The notes: generated from the letters alone by a model not told the origin. A stretch of 64,000 bases of DNA from Variovorax sp. UMC13 (GCF_014170375.1 NZ_LZZW01000036.1:248001-312000), one strand, 5' to 3'; positions 17,330 to 27,910 are shown, numbered from the stretch's first letter. Numbers and translations are program-made.

Positions 17330-18268
17330 TCAACGCGGCCGGTACACCCGTCCGAGCGCCGTCGCCAGCGCCATCGACACCCGCTGGCGCGCCAGCGTCA
17401 GCGCCGGCAGCGACGCCAGCGGCCCGCGCGTGAAGCGATAGAAGGCCTGGCTCGCGACCGACGGCGGCCGCCCGCGCAGCGCGCCTCGGAAATGCCGGCC
17501 CTGCCAGGGCTTGGCCGCGCCCACCGCATGCGACAGGTGCCGCCCGCCCGGCACGAAATCCATCGCCTCCGGACCGTGCGTGCACAACGGGGCGTCGTCC
17601 AGCATCAGGGCGAAGTTGAGCGCGTCCTCGTCGGTCGAATGAAAGGGATGGTCGGGCGCGCCGAGCTTGCGTTGCTGCAGCGCGCCGCCGTGTTCCGCGG
17701 CGATGCGCTCGCAGAGGCGCTGCCAGGTGGTGAGCAGCGCGTCATGCCTGCGCGGCACGGCGACGAAGCCGCTGTTGTAGTAGCGGGCCAGCGCGCGCTG
17801 TGGCAGCGCGCCCTGTGCGGCAGCAAAGAAGCGTCGCCAGCCCTCGCGTCGGGGGTGATCCGAGGGCAGCGCGCCTTCGAGGTCCTCGACCAGCGCGACC
17901 TCGCCACCGGCGAACCAGGCCTCGATCTCGGCCCACGCGCATTTCACGACCAGGTCCGGGTCGAGGTAGACCACTGCCTCGGCGGCAGGTGCGTGCACGT
18001 GCAGCAGTTCCCGCATGAAGGCCGCCTTCTGGTAGTTGAGGCTGCGCGGCGGATCGAGTGCCAGGGTCTGCAGCGCCACTTCGGGCGTGACCTGCAGCCG
18101 ACCTGCTCGGCGGTCGAAACCCGCATGCCGCGCCAGCCATGCGGGCAGCGGCCCGCGGTGCCCGGCCCACACCGTGCCCTCGAACCCGGCCGCCACCAGC
18201 GAGTTCACCAGCGTCGCCACGCCGTGGTGGTAGTGGCCTTCGAAGAGGGTGCAGACGGTGGAGCGCAT
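17330..18268 (-). CDS. putative nucleotide-diphospho-sugar transferase-like protein
   Basis: A 312-residue protein starting MRSTVCTLFEGHYHHGVATL. A Rossmann-like opening, the segment NYQKAAFMRELL and a DxD-type motif in AVVYLDPDLVV (metal and nucleotide sugar binding) suggest a GT-A glycosyltransferase fold similar to GT8 or related families, as does the later EDALNFALML. The C-terminal ~60 residues are basic. No capsule or LPS cluster is nearby. The call is by motif only; acceptor and donor are unknown. It is divergent from the phosphoesterase at 18327. Confidence 0.6.
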   Translation of the reverse strand: MRSTVCTLFEGHYHHGVATLVNSLVAAGFEGTVWAGHRGPLPAWLARHAGFDRRAGRLQVTPEVALQTLALDPPRSLNYQKAAFMRELLHVHAPAAEAVVYLDPDLVVKCAWAEIEAWFAGGEVALVEDLEGALPSDHPRREGWRRFFAAAQGALPQRALARYYNSGFVAVPRRHDALLTTWQRLCERIAAEHGGALQQRKLGAPDHPFHSTDEDALNFALMLDDAPLCTHGPEAMDFVPGGRHLSHAVGAAKPWQGRHFRGALRGRPPSVASQAFYRFTRGPLASLPALTLARQRVSMALATALGRVYRPR

Positions 18269-18326
18269 GGCAGGGATGATCGCGCACCGGGCGGCGCCCG
18301 CCTGTCGCCATCTGCAGAATCGCTTC

Positions 18327-18812
18327 ATGCCCCGCATCGCCCTCCTCTCCGACACCCACGGCCTGCTCCGCCCCGAGGCCCTGGCCTTCATTGCCGGCAG
18401 CGACCACATCGTCCACGGCGGCGACATCGGCGGCCCGGACATCCTGGCGCAGCTGGCGGCCATCGCGCCCTTGAGCGTGGTGCGTGGCAACAACGACAGC
18501 GGGCCGTGGGCCGAGGCCATCCCGCTCTCGCTGACCGTCACGCTGGGCGGCGTGGCGGTGCATGCGGTGCACGACATCGCCGACCTGCAGCTCGGCCCCG
18601 CCGACGCGAACGTGCGGGTGGTGGTGTCCGGCCATTCCCACAAGCCGTCGATGGTCGAGTGCGACGGCATCCTGTTCATCAACCCCGGCAGCGCGGGGCC
18701 GCGTCGCTTCAGCCTGCCGATCTCGGTGGCGGAGCTCTTGATCGACGACGGCGGGCGCGTGACGCCGCGGCTGGTCACGCTGACGGTGCCGCCCACGCCC
18801 CGCCACCGCTGA
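18327..18812 (+). CDS. metallophosphoesterase, YfcE/MJ0936 family
   Basis: A 161-residue compact metallophosphoesterase. The five metal-binding blocks are present: DTH (Asp9, His11), GGD (near 31-33), GNND, and the paired SGHSHKP, followed by NPGSAGPRR. Small enzymes of this family hydrolyse phosphodiesters using Mn2+ or Ni2+; in vivo targets are unclear. The ATG at 18327 begins exactly at the first beta strand (PRIALLSDTHG), so longer versions are unlikely. Confidence 0.88.
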   Translation: MPRIALLSDTHGLLRPEALAFIAGSDHIVHGGDIGGPDILAQLAAIAPLSVVRGNNDSGPWAEAIPLSLTVTLGGVAVHAVHDIADLQLGPADANVRVVVSGHSHKPSMVECDGILFINPGSAGPRRFSLPISVAELLIDDGGRVTPRLVTLTVPPTPRHR

Positions 18813-18838
18813 CCCGGCCCAGGTAATCGCCGCGGAAT

Positions 18839-18868
18839 ATGCGGTGATTGGCGCGGCAATCACCGCAT
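18839..18868. repeat. perfect 12-bp inverted repeat (hairpin)
   Basis: ATGCGGTGATTG at 18839-18850 is repeated in inverse orientation as CAATCACCGCAT at 18857-18868, with a six-base loop GCGCGG. It lies 26 bases after the phosphoesterase stop and well before the DUF3606 gene. There is no T-run on either side, so it is not a canonical intrinsic terminator; it may act as a 3'-end processing or transcript-stabilising stem, or a protein site. Confidence 0.6.
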
Positions 18869-19059
18869 GCCAGGTGGCCGTGATCGGCCAACGCAGCAGC
18901 AGGGCCGAAGGGGCCTGAAGCGCTTGATCGGTGCAAAACGACGCACAGTACCCGCGCGCTGTGGGCATGCGCCGACGAGGCCGGCGTCGGAATGACTACC
19001 GAAGCGACGGCGCCACCGCACTAGCTTGGTTGCTTGTTCACCTTTTCACGAGCCGAACC

Positions 19060-19281
19060 ATGTCCAACCCGCAGAGCCCCACCGCCGCCCCTGACCGCAT
19101 CGACACGCAATCGGCCGCCTCGCTGGCCGAATGGGCCGGCAAGCTCGACGTGAGCGAAGCGCAATTGAAGGAAGCGGTCGCCAAGGTCGGCGACCGCGCC
19201 ACCGATGTCGAGCTGCACCTCAAGGGCAGCCGGAGCACCACCAACACCGAGCGCGTCGAGGAGACCGGCGACGCGCCCTGA
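19060..19281 (+). CDS. DUF3606 domain-containing protein
   Basis: A 73-residue hydrophilic protein. Segment LAEWAGKLDVSEAQLKEAVAKVG followed by ATDVELHLKG is characteristic of DUF3606, a short helical domain common in proteobacteria and of unknown function. It has its own ~250 bp upstream region including an AT-richer stretch (ctagcttggttgcttgttcacctttt), suggesting independent, possibly stress-related, transcription (inference). Its stop faces the convergent zinc-ribbon membrane protein. Confidence 0.82.
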   Translation: MSNPQSPTAAPDRIDTQSAASLAEWAGKLDVSEAQLKEAVAKVGDRATDVELHLKGSRSTTNTERVEETGDAP

Positions 19282-19289
19282 GGACGGCC

Positions 19290-20021
19290 TCAGTAGCCCG
19301 AGCTGAGATTGCGCCGGGCTTCGTCGCGCTGGCGCTGGGCGCGCACCTCGTCGCAGCGCGGATGGCGGGCGTAGGCTGCTTGGGCGCAATGGTTGGCCTC
19401 GCAGCGCGCGGCGAAGGCGAAGAACAGGTGCTGGCAGCCGACGCGCGGGTCGGCCCGGCCTGAGGCCTGGCGCGGCGCCTCGCTCGCCGCGGCCGGCTTC
19501 GACGCCGGCGTGACCATCCGCGGCGGCGCCATCGAGGGCGTAACCACGGGTGGCGGGACGGCGGCCGGCAGCGCGCGCTCGATCGGACTTTCGCCGGGCG
19601 CCAATGCTGCTTCGAAAGGCACGCTGCTCGACGTCGGCGTCGGCGTCGACGCCGACAAAGACGGCGCGGCCGCCGGAACGGCTGCAGCCAGCGCCACCGG
19701 CGTGGGGGCGGCCTTGGGCGCTGTCCCCGCGCCGGGCCACATCGGCGTCAACGTCACCCAGCTCAGCAGCGCGATCAGCGCGACCCCCAGCAGCAGCACC
19801 GCGCCGAACCAACCCCAGGCGCCGGGCAGGTCCAGCAGGCGGTGCGCACGCTGCGGCGTCGCATAGGGCGAGGGCCCGCGCGTCGGCGTCAGCGCGGCGG
19901 GCAGCGTCTGCAAGGCCGAGGGTCCGGTGGCCGCGAAGGCCGGCAGCTTGGCCGCGCAGCCGCGGCAGAACATGGCCTTGTCGCGGTTGTGCGTCTGGCA
20001 GGCCTGGCAGATCACGGTCAT
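19290..20021 (-). CDS. zinc-ribbon, single-pass membrane protein of unknown function
   Basis: A 243-residue protein. Residues 5-22 hold CQAC and CRGC, a zinc ribbon; a transmembrane helix around GAWGWFGAVLLLGVALIALL follows a Pro-rich linker; then a long Ala/Pro/Thr-rich disordered spacer leads to a C-terminal Cys-containing part with GCQHLFF, ARCEANHCAQ and RCDEVRAQRQ. The C-terminal four Cys could form disulfides if periplasmic. No function is recognisable. It is 25 bases downstream of glgX stop on the opposite reading order, i.e. it follows no gene closely on its own strand upstream. Confidence 0.65.
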   Translation of the reverse strand: MTVICQACQTHNRDKAMFCRGCAAKLPAFAATGPSALQTLPAALTPTRGPSPYATPQRAHRLLDLPGAWGWFGAVLLLGVALIALLSWVTLTPMWPGAGTAPKAAPTPVALAAAVPAAAPSLSASTPTPTSSSVPFEAALAPGESPIERALPAAVPPPVVTPSMAPPRMVTPASKPAAASEAPRQASGRADPRVGCQHLFFAFAARCEANHCAQAAYARHPRCDEVRAQRQRDEARRNLSSGY

Positions 20022-20046
20022 GCGCGCTCCTTCGGGCGGCGGGTGG

Positions 20047-22185
<2,139 letters not shown>

Positions 22186-22299
22186 GGGGCGGTCCGGGCA
22201 AAGAACCGAACTGTGGTCCGGCGCACGGTGCCGCGCCACGGGAAGGCCGCTGCACTTCGCGTAGGCCGGCGCCATGCCTGCGCCGCCTGCGCGGTGCGA

Positions 22300-22698
22300 T
22301 CAGCGCATGCGGTCGCCGTCGCGCACCGATTCGACCGCGCCGTTGTAAAGCCGCACGATGCCCAGGAAGGAACCCGGGCCGCGGTCATAGGTCCAGTCTT
22401 CCATCGGCACGCACTGGGGCAGCAGCAGCGCATCGGGGCCCTGGCGCCGTTGCGAGGGGAGCACCCAGCCCAGCTGGTAGGTCGGGACGCAGATGCTCTC
22501 CCGGTCCAGCGGCTGGCCACACTTCTGCAGCACCGACACGCGCGAGTCGCCCCGGCTCACCAGGTAGCCGTTGCAGCCCAGCGACTGGGCCTGGGCGGCC
22601 GGCGCGAGCAGGGCCGCGGCCGCGGCCAGCAGCCAGGGCGCAGCGCCGGCGGCGTGGCGGCGCAGGGCCAGGGAGAGAACGCGGGCGAGGATGTGCAT
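22300..22698 (-). CDS. DUF2845 domain-containing exported protein
   Basis: A 132-residue protein with an N-terminal signal peptide (hydrophobic core WLLAAAAALLAPAAQAQS, cleavage probably after AQA) and a mature part SLGCNGYLVSRGDSRVSVLQ-KCG typical of DUF2845, ending in an RLYNGAVESV strand. Four mature Cys residues could form two disulfides in the periplasm. The family resembles small SmpA-like fold proteins, but no function is known. Confidence 0.78.
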   Translation of the reverse strand: MHILARVLSLALRRHAAGAAPWLLAAAAALLAPAAQAQSLGCNGYLVSRGDSRVSVLQKCGQPLDRESICVPTYQLGWVLPSQRRQGPDALLLPQCVPMEDWTYDRGPGSFLGIVRLYNGAVESVRDGDRMR

Positions 22699-22752
22699 GG
22701 CCCAAAGTTTAGGGACAAATCGGGCGCCGTCCCCGGCCCGCGCCGAGCGCCA

Positions 22753-23760
22753 TCACAGGATGATGTTGTTCTTCGGCCGCAGCAGCGGCGGCAGGTCGGC
22801 ATCGCCCAGCAACTGGCGCAGTTCGACCTCGATCATCCGGTTGATCTGCGCGATCGGCACGTCGTTGGCGCCGCCTTCGAAGGGGTTCTCGGTGCTGGCG
22901 CCGACCTGCTCCAGCGTGGTGTACATCCACGAGATCATCACGCTGAAGGGAATCACGAGCCAGACCATGTGACCCTTCATCCAGCCGTTGGCGATGGCGT
23001 TGAGGGCATCGAACTCCTTGAGCAGGCCGAAGGGCAGCAGCACGCAGAAGAAGCGGATGAAGAAGGTGTTGATGATCGCGTACTGCCGCGGGTAGGGAAA
23101 GTTCTTGATCCGCTCGCTGCGCCCCTGGTGGTCGAGCAGTTCCTTGAGCACCTTCTCCAGCTCGATGAAGAAGTTGATCACGATCTCGCCGCGCTCGAAC
23201 AGCTCCCGGATCGCGCGGCTCTGGTGCGACATCAGTTGCGTCGCCTTGTTGCGCGCGGCCAGCACGGCGGCGAGCTCGTCCGGCGGCAGCAGCCGCGCGA
23301 GTTCGGCCTCGAGCGCGGTCTCCTGCTCCGGCACGTGGTAGTTCCGCTGGTACTCGGCATTGGTGCGCCGGCCGGTGCTCTCCCAGGCGCGCTGCCGGCG
23401 CATCTGGTAGCGCAGCACCGTGACCCAGGCGAGGTGGCGGTCGACCAGCTGGCGCGTGAGCCGCTCGTCTTTCAGGTAGTCGCGGCTCATCAGCCCCCAG
23501 GCGCGGCTGACGTTGAGGATGCCGCCCCAGACCTGCTGTGCCTCCAGCGTGCGGCCGTAGGTCTGCGTGTTCTTGAAACTCACGATGAAGGCCGTGGCGG
23601 TGCCGATCAGCGCGACGACGGTCCACGGCACCGTGAGCCAGCGCCACTGCGCGAGTTCGTACAGGCACACCGGCACCACGCCCAGCGCGAGCAGGACGTA
23701 GAGCTCGCGCCGGGTCCAGATCAGGAACTCGGACAGCCGGTAGCCCCGGCCGACGTTCAT
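22753..23760 (-). CDS. bestrophin-like (UPF0187) anion channel family membrane protein
   Basis: A 335-residue protein matching bacterial bestrophins: early helices with LYVLLALGVVPVCLYEL and VALIGTATAFIVSFKNTQTYGRTLEA (the conserved FKNxxxYxR-type region), W-G at residues near 79, and a C-terminal NPFEGGANDVPI motif, the Ca2+-clasp region of the family. Bacterial members form pentameric ion channels. Its ATG overlaps the stop of the upstream NmrA-like gene (TCAT at 23757-23760), so the two are co-translated. Confidence 0.87.
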   Translation of the reverse strand: MNVGRGYRLSEFLIWTRRELYVLLALGVVPVCLYELAQWRWLTVPWTVVALIGTATAFIVSFKNTQTYGRTLEAQQVWGGILNVSRAWGLMSRDYLKDERLTRQLVDRHLAWVTVLRYQMRRQRAWESTGRRTNAEYQRNYHVPEQETALEAELARLLPPDELAAVLAARNKATQLMSHQSRAIRELFERGEIVINFFIELEKVLKELLDHQGRSERIKNFPYPRQYAIINTFFIRFFCVLLPFGLLKEFDALNAIANGWMKGHMVWLVIPFSVMISWMYTTLEQVGASTENPFEGGANDVPIAQINRMIEVELRQLLGDADLPPLLRPKNNIIL

Positions 23761-24500
23761 CGCGCCGCCAGCCAGGCCTCGAAGCCGATCGTGCCGAGCC
23801 GCGCGCCGTCGTCCGGCGTGAGCGAGCGCTCGTCGAGCTGGACGCCGAAGTAAGGGGCCTTCGCATCGGCCACCACGGTGCGTGTGTCGCCGATGGCGCG
23901 CAGGTAGCGCTGCACCAGCGTGGCCAGGGCCACACGTTCGGGGCCGGCGATCTCGAGCGTGCCGTTGCGCGCCGCGCCGAGGGCCGCATCGGCCACGGCC
24001 GTTGCCACGTCGTCCGCGGCGATGGGCTGCACCAGCGCCGGCGACAGGCGCACCGTCTGCCCCTCGGTGGCCGACTGGGCGATGCCGCCCAGGAAATCGA
24101 GGAACTGCGTGGCGCGCACGATGGTGTACGGGATGGCGCCGGCCTGGATGAGCTGCTCCTGTGCCAGCTTGGCGCGGAAGTAGCCGCTGCCCTGCAGCCG
24201 CTCGGTGCCCACCACCGACAGCGCCACGTGGTGCCGCACGCCCGCCGCGGCTTCGGCCGCGAGCAGGTTGCGCCCCGAGGTCTCGAAGAAGTCGAGCACG
24301 ACCCGGTCCTCGAAGGAGGGCGAGTTGGCCACGTCGACCACCACCTGCGCGCCCTCGAGCGCCGCGGCCAGGCCTTCGCCCGTGAGGGTGTTGACGCCCG
24401 TGTTGGGCGAGGCAGCCACCGCCTGGTGGCCGCGGGCGGCGAGTTGCTTGACGACCCGGCTGCCGATGAGGCCGGTGCCGCCGATGACGACGATCTTCAT
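23757..24500 (-). CDS. NAD(P)-binding NmrA/SDR-like protein
   Basis: A 247-residue atypical SDR with N-terminal GGTGLIGSRVVKQLAARGH nucleotide-binding loop and the GYFRAKLAQEQLI segment carrying Y and K in a YxxxK-related pattern (YFRAK). Related to NmrA-like and NAD(P)H:quinone-sensing proteins. The start MKIVVIGGTG gives the normal N-terminus. It shares a 61 bp divergent promoter region with the GlxA-type regulator gene at 24562, which likely controls it together with the bestrophin gene. Confidence 0.85.
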   Translation of the reverse strand: MKIVVIGGTGLIGSRVVKQLAARGHQAVAASPNTGVNTLTGEGLAAALEGAQVVVDVANSPSFEDRVVLDFFETSGRNLLAAEAAAGVRHHVALSVVGTERLQGSGYFRAKLAQEQLIQAGAIPYTIVRATQFLDFLGGIAQSATEGQTVRLSPALVQPIAADDVATAVADAALGAARNGTLEIAGPERVALATLVQRYLRAIGDTRTVVADAKAPYFGVQLDERSLTPDDGARLGTIGFEAWLAAR

Positions 24501-24561
24501 TTCTTGCCCTTCTGGCGTGTGTTTGACGCCTTGATCGTAGGGATGGAACAATAAGTCCGAA

Positions 24562-25653
24562 ATGACTGATACCCCTGAAATCCTGCCAATCCGCCGCAAG
24601 CCGAGGCGGGTGCTGTTCGTGGCCTATCCGGACGTGGGGCTGCTCGACCTGACCGGTGCGCAGACGGTGTTCTGGGCCGCGACCAAGGCGATGGCGGCGC
24701 GCGGGCTGCCGGGGTACGAGCGCGTGACCGCCAGCCTCGACGGCGGCCTGGTGCGCAGCGCCGAAGGGCTCGAACTGCAGACCACGCGGCTGCGCGACTG
24801 CGGGCCCTCGTCGGTCGACACGCTGATCGTGCCCGGCTCGCCGCACATGGCCTCGGTGCTCGACGATGCGGCGCCGCTGGTCCAGTGGCTGCGGCGCGCC
24901 TCGGCCAAAGGCCGCCGCACCGCGTCGGTGTGCAGCGGGGCCTTCCTGCTGGCCGCGGCCGGGCTGCTCGACTGCAAGCGCGCCACCACCCACTGGCTGA
25001 TGTTCGACATGATGAAGCAGCGCTTCCCGCTGGTGCAGATCGACCGCGACGCGATCTTCGTGCAGCAGGGGCCGGTGTGGACCTCGGCCGGCGTGACGGC
25101 CGGCATCGACCTCGCGTTGGCGCTGGTCGAGGCCGACTGCGGGCACGCCGTGGCGATGGAGGTGGCGCGCGAACTCGTGGTCTACCTCAAGCGCCCCGGC
25201 GGGCATTCGCAGTTCAGCGCGCTGCTCCAGTCGCAGACCGACGCGACGGCCGCCTTCGACGAACTCAACCTGTGGATCGCCGGCAACCTGCGCCGCGCCG
25301 ACCTGGGCGTCGAGGCGCTGGCCGAGCGGGCGCGCATGAGCCCGCGCAACTTCGCCCGCCTCTACAAGCAGAAGACCGGGCGCACGCCGGCCAAGGCCGT
25401 CGAGGTGTTCAGGCTCGAGGCCGCGCGCCGCCTGCTGGAGGATTCGGCCAGCCACGTCGACCAGATCGCGCTGCAGTGCGGCTTCGGCGACGAGGAGCGC
25501 ATGCGGGTCAGCTTCCAGCGCAACCTGGGCGTGGCGCCGCGCGACTACCGCAAGCGCTTCGCGAACCGCGGGCTGTACGCGGCCGACGCGCCGCCAGCGC
25601 CCGCATCGGCCGCGGCGCTCGACAGGAAGCCGGCGCGCGCCGAGCGGCGATAG
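24562..25653 (+). CDS. GlxA family transcriptional regulator (DJ-1/PfpI + AraC HTH)
   Basis: A 363-residue regulator. Residues ~15-200 form a DJ-1/PfpI-like class I glutamine amidotransferase domain with Cys124 in the nucleophile-elbow position (ASVCSGAFLLAAAGLL) and the later TSAGVTAGIDLALALVE. Residues ~235-330 form the two AraC helix-turn-helix units (LAERARMSPRNFARLYKQ and LQCGFGDEERMRVSFQRNLG). Proteins of this type commonly act as activators responding to small metabolites. It is divergent from the NmrA/bestrophin pair. Confidence 0.92.
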   Translation: MTDTPEILPIRRKPRRVLFVAYPDVGLLDLTGAQTVFWAATKAMAARGLPGYERVTASLDGGLVRSAEGLELQTTRLRDCGPSSVDTLIVPGSPHMASVLDDAAPLVQWLRRASAKGRRTASVCSGAFLLAAAGLLDCKRATTHWLMFDMMKQRFPLVQIDRDAIFVQQGPVWTSAGVTAGIDLALALVEADCGHAVAMEVARELVVYLKRPGGHSQFSALLQSQTDATAAFDELNLWIAGNLRRADLGVEALAERARMSPRNFARLYKQKTGRTPAKAVEVFRLEAARRLLEDSASHVDQIALQCGFGDEERMRVSFQRNLGVAPRDYRKRFANRGLYAADAPPAPASAAALDRKPARAERR

Positions 25654-25660
25654 TGTGGGC

Positions 25661-26623
25661 ATGAGCAACGGCGCCCTTTTCACCCGCACCCCCGACCGCC
25701 ACATCTGGACCGGCATCGCCTGCGGCATCGGCGCCGGCGCGCTCTGGGGCCTGGTGTTCCTCGCGCCGGAGCTGGTGCGCAGCTTCACGCCGCTGCAGCT
25801 GGCGGTGGGGCGCTTCCTGGCCTACGGCCTGTTCGCCGCCGCCCTGCTGCTGCCGCGCTGGCGGCGGCTGGCGGCGCAGCTCGACCGGCGCGACGGGTGG
25901 GCGCTGTGCTGGCTGAGCCTGTGGGGCAACACCGCCTACTACGTGCTGCTGGCCAACGCGGTGCAGCGTGGCGGCATCGCCATGACCTCGCTGGTGATCG
26001 GCTTCCTGCCGATGGTGGTGACCGTGATCGGCAGCCGCGAGCACCAGGCCGTGCCGCTGCGCCGGCTCGCGCCCTCGCTGCTGTGCGGGCTCGCGGGCGT
26101 GGCCTGCATCGGCTGGCAATCGCTGGGTGGCGACGCACCGGCCGGCGGCCTGGTCGGCCTGTTGTGCGCGATCGGCGCGCTGGCCTCGTGGACCTGGTTC
26201 GCGGTAGCCAACAGCCGCCACCTGGCGCGGCTGCCGCAGGTGTCGGTGCAGGACTGGAACCTGGCGATCGGCGTGGTCACGGGCGCGCAGTCGCTGCTGT
26301 TGCTGCCCTTCGCGCTGTGGCTCGACGGCGGCACGCACAGCGCGGCCGAATGGTGGTGGCTGGCGGCCGTGGTGGTCTGCGTGGCGCTGGGCGCGTCGAT
26401 CGCGGGCAATGCGCTGTGGCACCGCATGAGCCGACTGCTGCCGCTGACCATGGTGGGCCAGATGATCCTGTTCGAGACGTTGTTCGCGCTGCTCTACGGC
26501 TTTCTGTGGGAACAGCGCCTGCCCACCGGGCTGGAGTGGCTGGCGATGGCCTGCGTGGCCGCCAGCGTGCTGTTCTGCGTGCAGGCGCACCGGCCGCGCG
26601 ACATCGCCGTGACGCCGGCATAG
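25661..26623 (+). CDS. EamA/DMT superfamily transporter
   Basis: A 320-residue protein with about ten hydrophobic helices in two EamA halves; typical pieces are GIGAGALWGLVFLAPE at the start, AMTSLVIGFLPMVVTVIGS, and LGASIAGNALWHRMSRLLP in the second half. DMT exporters move amino acids or other metabolites. Start ATG 25661 is seven bases after the regulator stop; a GTG at 25655 would add two residues. The close spacing suggests co-transcription with the GlxA-type gene. Confidence 0.87.
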   Translation: MSNGALFTRTPDRHIWTGIACGIGAGALWGLVFLAPELVRSFTPLQLAVGRFLAYGLFAAALLLPRWRRLAAQLDRRDGWALCWLSLWGNTAYYVLLANAVQRGGIAMTSLVIGFLPMVVTVIGSREHQAVPLRRLAPSLLCGLAGVACIGWQSLGGDAPAGGLVGLLCAIGALASWTWFAVANSRHLARLPQVSVQDWNLAIGVVTGAQSLLLLPFALWLDGGTHSAAEWWWLAAVVVCVALGASIAGNALWHRMSRLLPLTMVGQMILFETLFALLYGFLWEQRLPTGLEWLAMACVAASVLFCVQAHRPRDIAVTPA

Positions 26624-26628
26624 CTGCC

Positions 26629-26634
26629 TATCAT
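26629..26634 (+). promoter_or_regulatory. candidate -10 element for the HIT gene
   Basis: TATCAT lies between the EamA stop and the HIT start, 57 bases upstream of ATG 26692. The -35 region is not well matched, so this is a weak prediction based on hexamer similarity only. Confidence 0.25.
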
Positions 26635-26691
26635 GCGGCCACTGTGCCGTGTCCACCGGCGCTTCACTCTCAACCCTCGGAGACCCCGCCC

Positions 26692-27147
26692 ATGCCCATG
26701 TTCGTCGACACCTCGCCCCCGGGACACTGCATCTTCTGCCGCCTGGTGGCGGGCGAGATCCCGGCGGCACGGGTGTACGAGGACGCGCTCACCGTCGCCT
26801 TCATGGACATCGGCCAGGTCAACCCCGGCCATGTGCTGGTGGCCACCAAGCGGCATGCGGCCAACCTGTTCGAGCTCACGCCCGACGAAGCCGCTGCCGT
26901 GATGCAGACCGCGCAGAAGGTGGCGGGCGCGGTGCGCGACGCCTTCGACCCGCCGGGCCTCACGCTGCTGCAGGCCAACGGCCCCGAAGGCGGCCAGACG
27001 GTATTCCATTTCCACCTGCACGTGGTGCCGCGCCACGCCGACGACGGTGTCGGCCTCAGCTGGCCGCGCAAGGAGCCGGGGCCGCAGGTGCTGCAGGGCT
27101 ATGCGCAGCGGCTGCGCGACGCGCTGGCCGGCGCTTCGGCCGCCTAG
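26692..27147 (+). CDS. HIT family protein
   Basis: A 151-residue histidine-triad protein. The triad HFHLHVVPR (His106, His108, His110 region) is complete, and CIFCRLVAGEIPAARVYED is the usual HIT opening with a CxxC that may bind zinc. Members hydrolyse nucleotide-phosphoramidates such as AMP-lysine or AMP-NH2 in the cytoplasm. ATG 26692 is used; ATG 26698 would remove two residues. Its TAG stop overlaps the stop of the small convergent ORF. Confidence 0.92.
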   Translation: MPMFVDTSPPGHCIFCRLVAGEIPAARVYEDALTVAFMDIGQVNPGHVLVATKRHAANLFELTPDEAAAVMQTAQKVAGAVRDAFDPPGLTLLQANGPEGGQTVFHFHLHVVPRHADDGVGLSWPRKEPGPQVLQGYAQRLRDALAGASAA

Positions 27148-27290
27148 GCGGCGGGCGGGCGCCAGGCGATGACGCCTTCGGTGCGGGCCCGGACCTCGGG
27201 CGCGGCCAGGCAGGTCGCGACCGCCTCGTAGCCGGGGCCGAGCCGCCGGGCGGCCTGCCCGGGGTTCAGGAAGCGAAGGGAAGCCGTCAA
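27144..27290 (-). CDS. possible 48-aa ORF with TTG start, MerR-HTH-like
   Basis: A short frame of 48 codons on the minus strand begins TTG at 27290 and ends TAG at 27144-27146. It has a good Shine-Dalgarno-like GAGGTG six bases upstream, overlapping the NUDIX gene stop. The protein begins TASLRFLNPGQAARRLG, resembling the first helix-turn-helix of MerR proteins, and ends in RTEGVIAWRPPAA, which recalls a shortened MerR wing. It could be a genuine small protein coupled to the NUDIX gene, a remnant of a MerR gene, or chance. Start codon and existence are uncertain. Confidence 0.35.
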   Translation of the reverse strand: MTASLRFLNPGQAARRLGPGYEAVATCLAAPEVRARTEGVIAWRPPAA

Positions 27291-27299
27291 GAAATCACC

Positions 27300-27908
27300 T
27301 CATCGGTTGGGATCGAAGGGTGCGTTTCTAGGGGCGACCGCAGGGGCCGGGTCAAGCAGGGCGCGCAGTTTCGGCACCAGATGCCGCATGCGTTGCCCCG
27401 GGATCGCCAGGAAGTCCGCGATGGGCATCCATTCCACACCGTCGACCTCTTCCAGCTGCGGCCGGGGCGCGAAGGGCCGGGTCGCCACCACCGCGAACAG
27501 GAAGTCGTGGTGCCGGTGCGCGCCCTCGCCCTTGGCCGGCCGGGCCGCGATCGCGTGGGTGTCGATGTCCAGCACCCGGCCGTCCACCAGCGGCTGCGTG
27601 TCGGCGGCGGGCAGGCCGGTCTCTTCCTCGACTTCGCGCAGGCCGGATGCGAACAGGCTGGCCGAATCCGGCTCGACATGGCCGCCCGGCTGCATCCAGC
27701 TTTGGTATACCTTGTGATGGATCAGCAGTACATGACGGAGGCCGGCATCGAAGACCAGCACGCTGGCGGTGATGTGGCCCGCCATGTTGGCGCGGCTGAA
27801 GATGCCCTCGTCGTGCGCGATCTGCTCGCGCAATGCGCGCAGGCGCTCGTGCTCGCCCGGGTGGCGTTCCAGGTAGCGGGCGATTTCTTCCAGGGTGCGG
27901 GCGTGCAT
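27300..27908 (-). CDS. NUDIX hydrolase
   Basis: A 202-residue NUDIX protein. The box is GGHVEPDSASLFASGLREVE followed by EETGL (residues ~75-99); the essential REVEEETG is intact although the first acidic position is not the standard Glu. An N-terminal helical extension of ~45 residues precedes the fold. NUDIX enzymes cleave nucleoside diphosphates linked to another moiety; the substrate here is unknown. The ATG at 27908 is two bases downstream of the kinase stop, so both are coupled. Confidence 0.85.
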   Translation of the reverse strand: MHARTLEEIARYLERHPGEHERLRALREQIAHDEGIFSRANMAGHITASVLVFDAGLRHVLLIHHKVYQSWMQPGGHVEPDSASLFASGLREVEEETGLPAADTQPLVDGRVLDIDTHAIAARPAKGEGAHRHHDFLFAVVATRPFAPRPQLEEVDGVEWMPIADFLAIPGQRMRHLVPKLRALLDPAPAVAPRNAPFDPNR

Positions 27909-27910
27909 GC

